Shown: positions 63,510 through 64,000 of the stretch, one piece after another | How the letters are laid out: the number at the start of each line of letters is the position of its first letter | How positions within the stretch are numbered: position 1 is the stretch's first letter | Assembly (NCBI GenBank): GCA_964058845.1 | Contig: CAXKVR010000031.1 | Coordinates: 248,001-312,000, forward strand | Length of the DNA: 64,000 nt | DNA from: Carex sylvatica | Lineage: Eukaryota > Streptophyta > Magnoliopsida > Poales > Cyperaceae | Reading direction: 5' to 3' | Notes under the pieces: generated by a model | The model's database searches: none | What the model was told of the DNA's origin: nothing | The model's input: only the letters and a program-made list of their open reading frames with translations | Made by a program: the position numbers and the translations under genes

Positions 63510-63911
63510 GAGTGAGGCTGTGGTACATTGCAATGCGCAGATTGGTCCATGCATTGGATTCATATCTCCGTTTTCAAATCCAAATAATCAATCCGAACTG
63601 TTCAATATTATTATCATATGAAAATATACCTGGAGATCAAATTTTATATATTTTGGAACTATTTTTCCAATTTTTTTAGGTAGATAGAAAATCACTACTC
63701 TTGGATGGTCCAGAATTTTTTGATCAAGTGATTTTCAAATTGTCTTAAAAAATAATAAGATAATTCCAAAAATATATAAAATTTGATCTCCAAGTATATT
63801 TTCATATGATAATAATGTTGAACGGTTCGGATTGATTATTTGTACTTTGAAAATGGAGATATGAATGCAAGAACCGAATCCGTGCATTGCAATGTACCAT
63901 AGCCTCACTCA
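63510..63911. mobile_element. Mutator-like MITE, best preserved copy
   Basis: The termini are GAGTGAGGCTGTGGTACATT and, inverted, GAGTGAGGCTATGGTACATT. The 9-bp flanks are ACAAGAAAT (63501-63509) and AAAAGAAAT (63912-63920), one mismatch. At 402 bp with subterminal inverted similarity throughout, it is the reference copy for the family with members at 20560-20923 and 49010-49369, and older relatives at 10929-11264 and 62405-62690. Confidence 0.85.
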
Positions 63912-64000
63912 AAAGAAATTATAACTAATTGAAGCACCAATAATACCATGATCAGATAGCAGGATTCTTTTATTTAAAAGAGTTGTTCATTAAGAAAAAT

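Overview
The window is nuclear DNA of a flowering plant. The genes are split into many short exons by AT-rich introns, the spacers are full of small inverted-repeat transposons, there is a plant microRNA precursor of the miR167 family, and one gene encodes a 7S (vicilin-type) seed storage protein. I cannot place the species from sequence alone. No bacterial, organellar or viral block is visible, and I see no intact long retrotransposon.

Layout. Positions 1-15,500 hold no protein gene I can support. This part is built from MITEs, SINE-like pieces and simple repeats around a MIR167 hairpin at about 8,525-8,686 (+). Next come six multi-exon protein genes: a JmjC oxygenase (15,678-21,448, +), a dymeclin (23,111-29,705, -), a TruD/PUS7 pseudouridine synthase (34,844-42,688, +), a tesmin/TSO1-like CXC transcription factor (44,091-47,681, -), the SRP54 subunit of the signal recognition particle (50,047-54,192, -), and a vicilin-like storage protein with cysteine-hairpin N-terminal repeats (57,689-60,100, -). 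I rebuilt all exons by hand and checked phase. The dymeclin (680 aa), PUS7 (688 or 655 aa), CXC (360 aa), SRP54 (503 aa) and vicilin (635 aa) models are open from start to stop. The JmjC model needs one non-canonical acceptor.

The genes do not form a pathway. They are a housekeeping mixture: Golgi trafficking (dymeclin), RNA modification (PUS7), protein targeting to the ER (SRP54), 2-oxoglutarate oxygenase chemistry (JmjC) and a DNA-binding regulator (CXC). A seed-specific gene lies at one end and a conserved auxin-pathway microRNA at the other. The JmjC/dymeclin and PUS7/CXC pairs converge tail to tail.

The spacers and introns carry well-bounded non-autonomous DNA transposons whose target-site duplications can be read directly: hAT-type (8 bp), Mutator-type (9 bp) and Tourist-type (TTA/TAA). 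Several lie inside introns. The observations most worth a second look are a miR167 mature arm with an unexpected U at position 14, an AT-AC (U12-type) intron in PUS7, a lost splice acceptor and a decayed tandem exon copy in the JmjC gene, and a 493-bp full-length foldback element. I did not find a clearly new multi-gene system.
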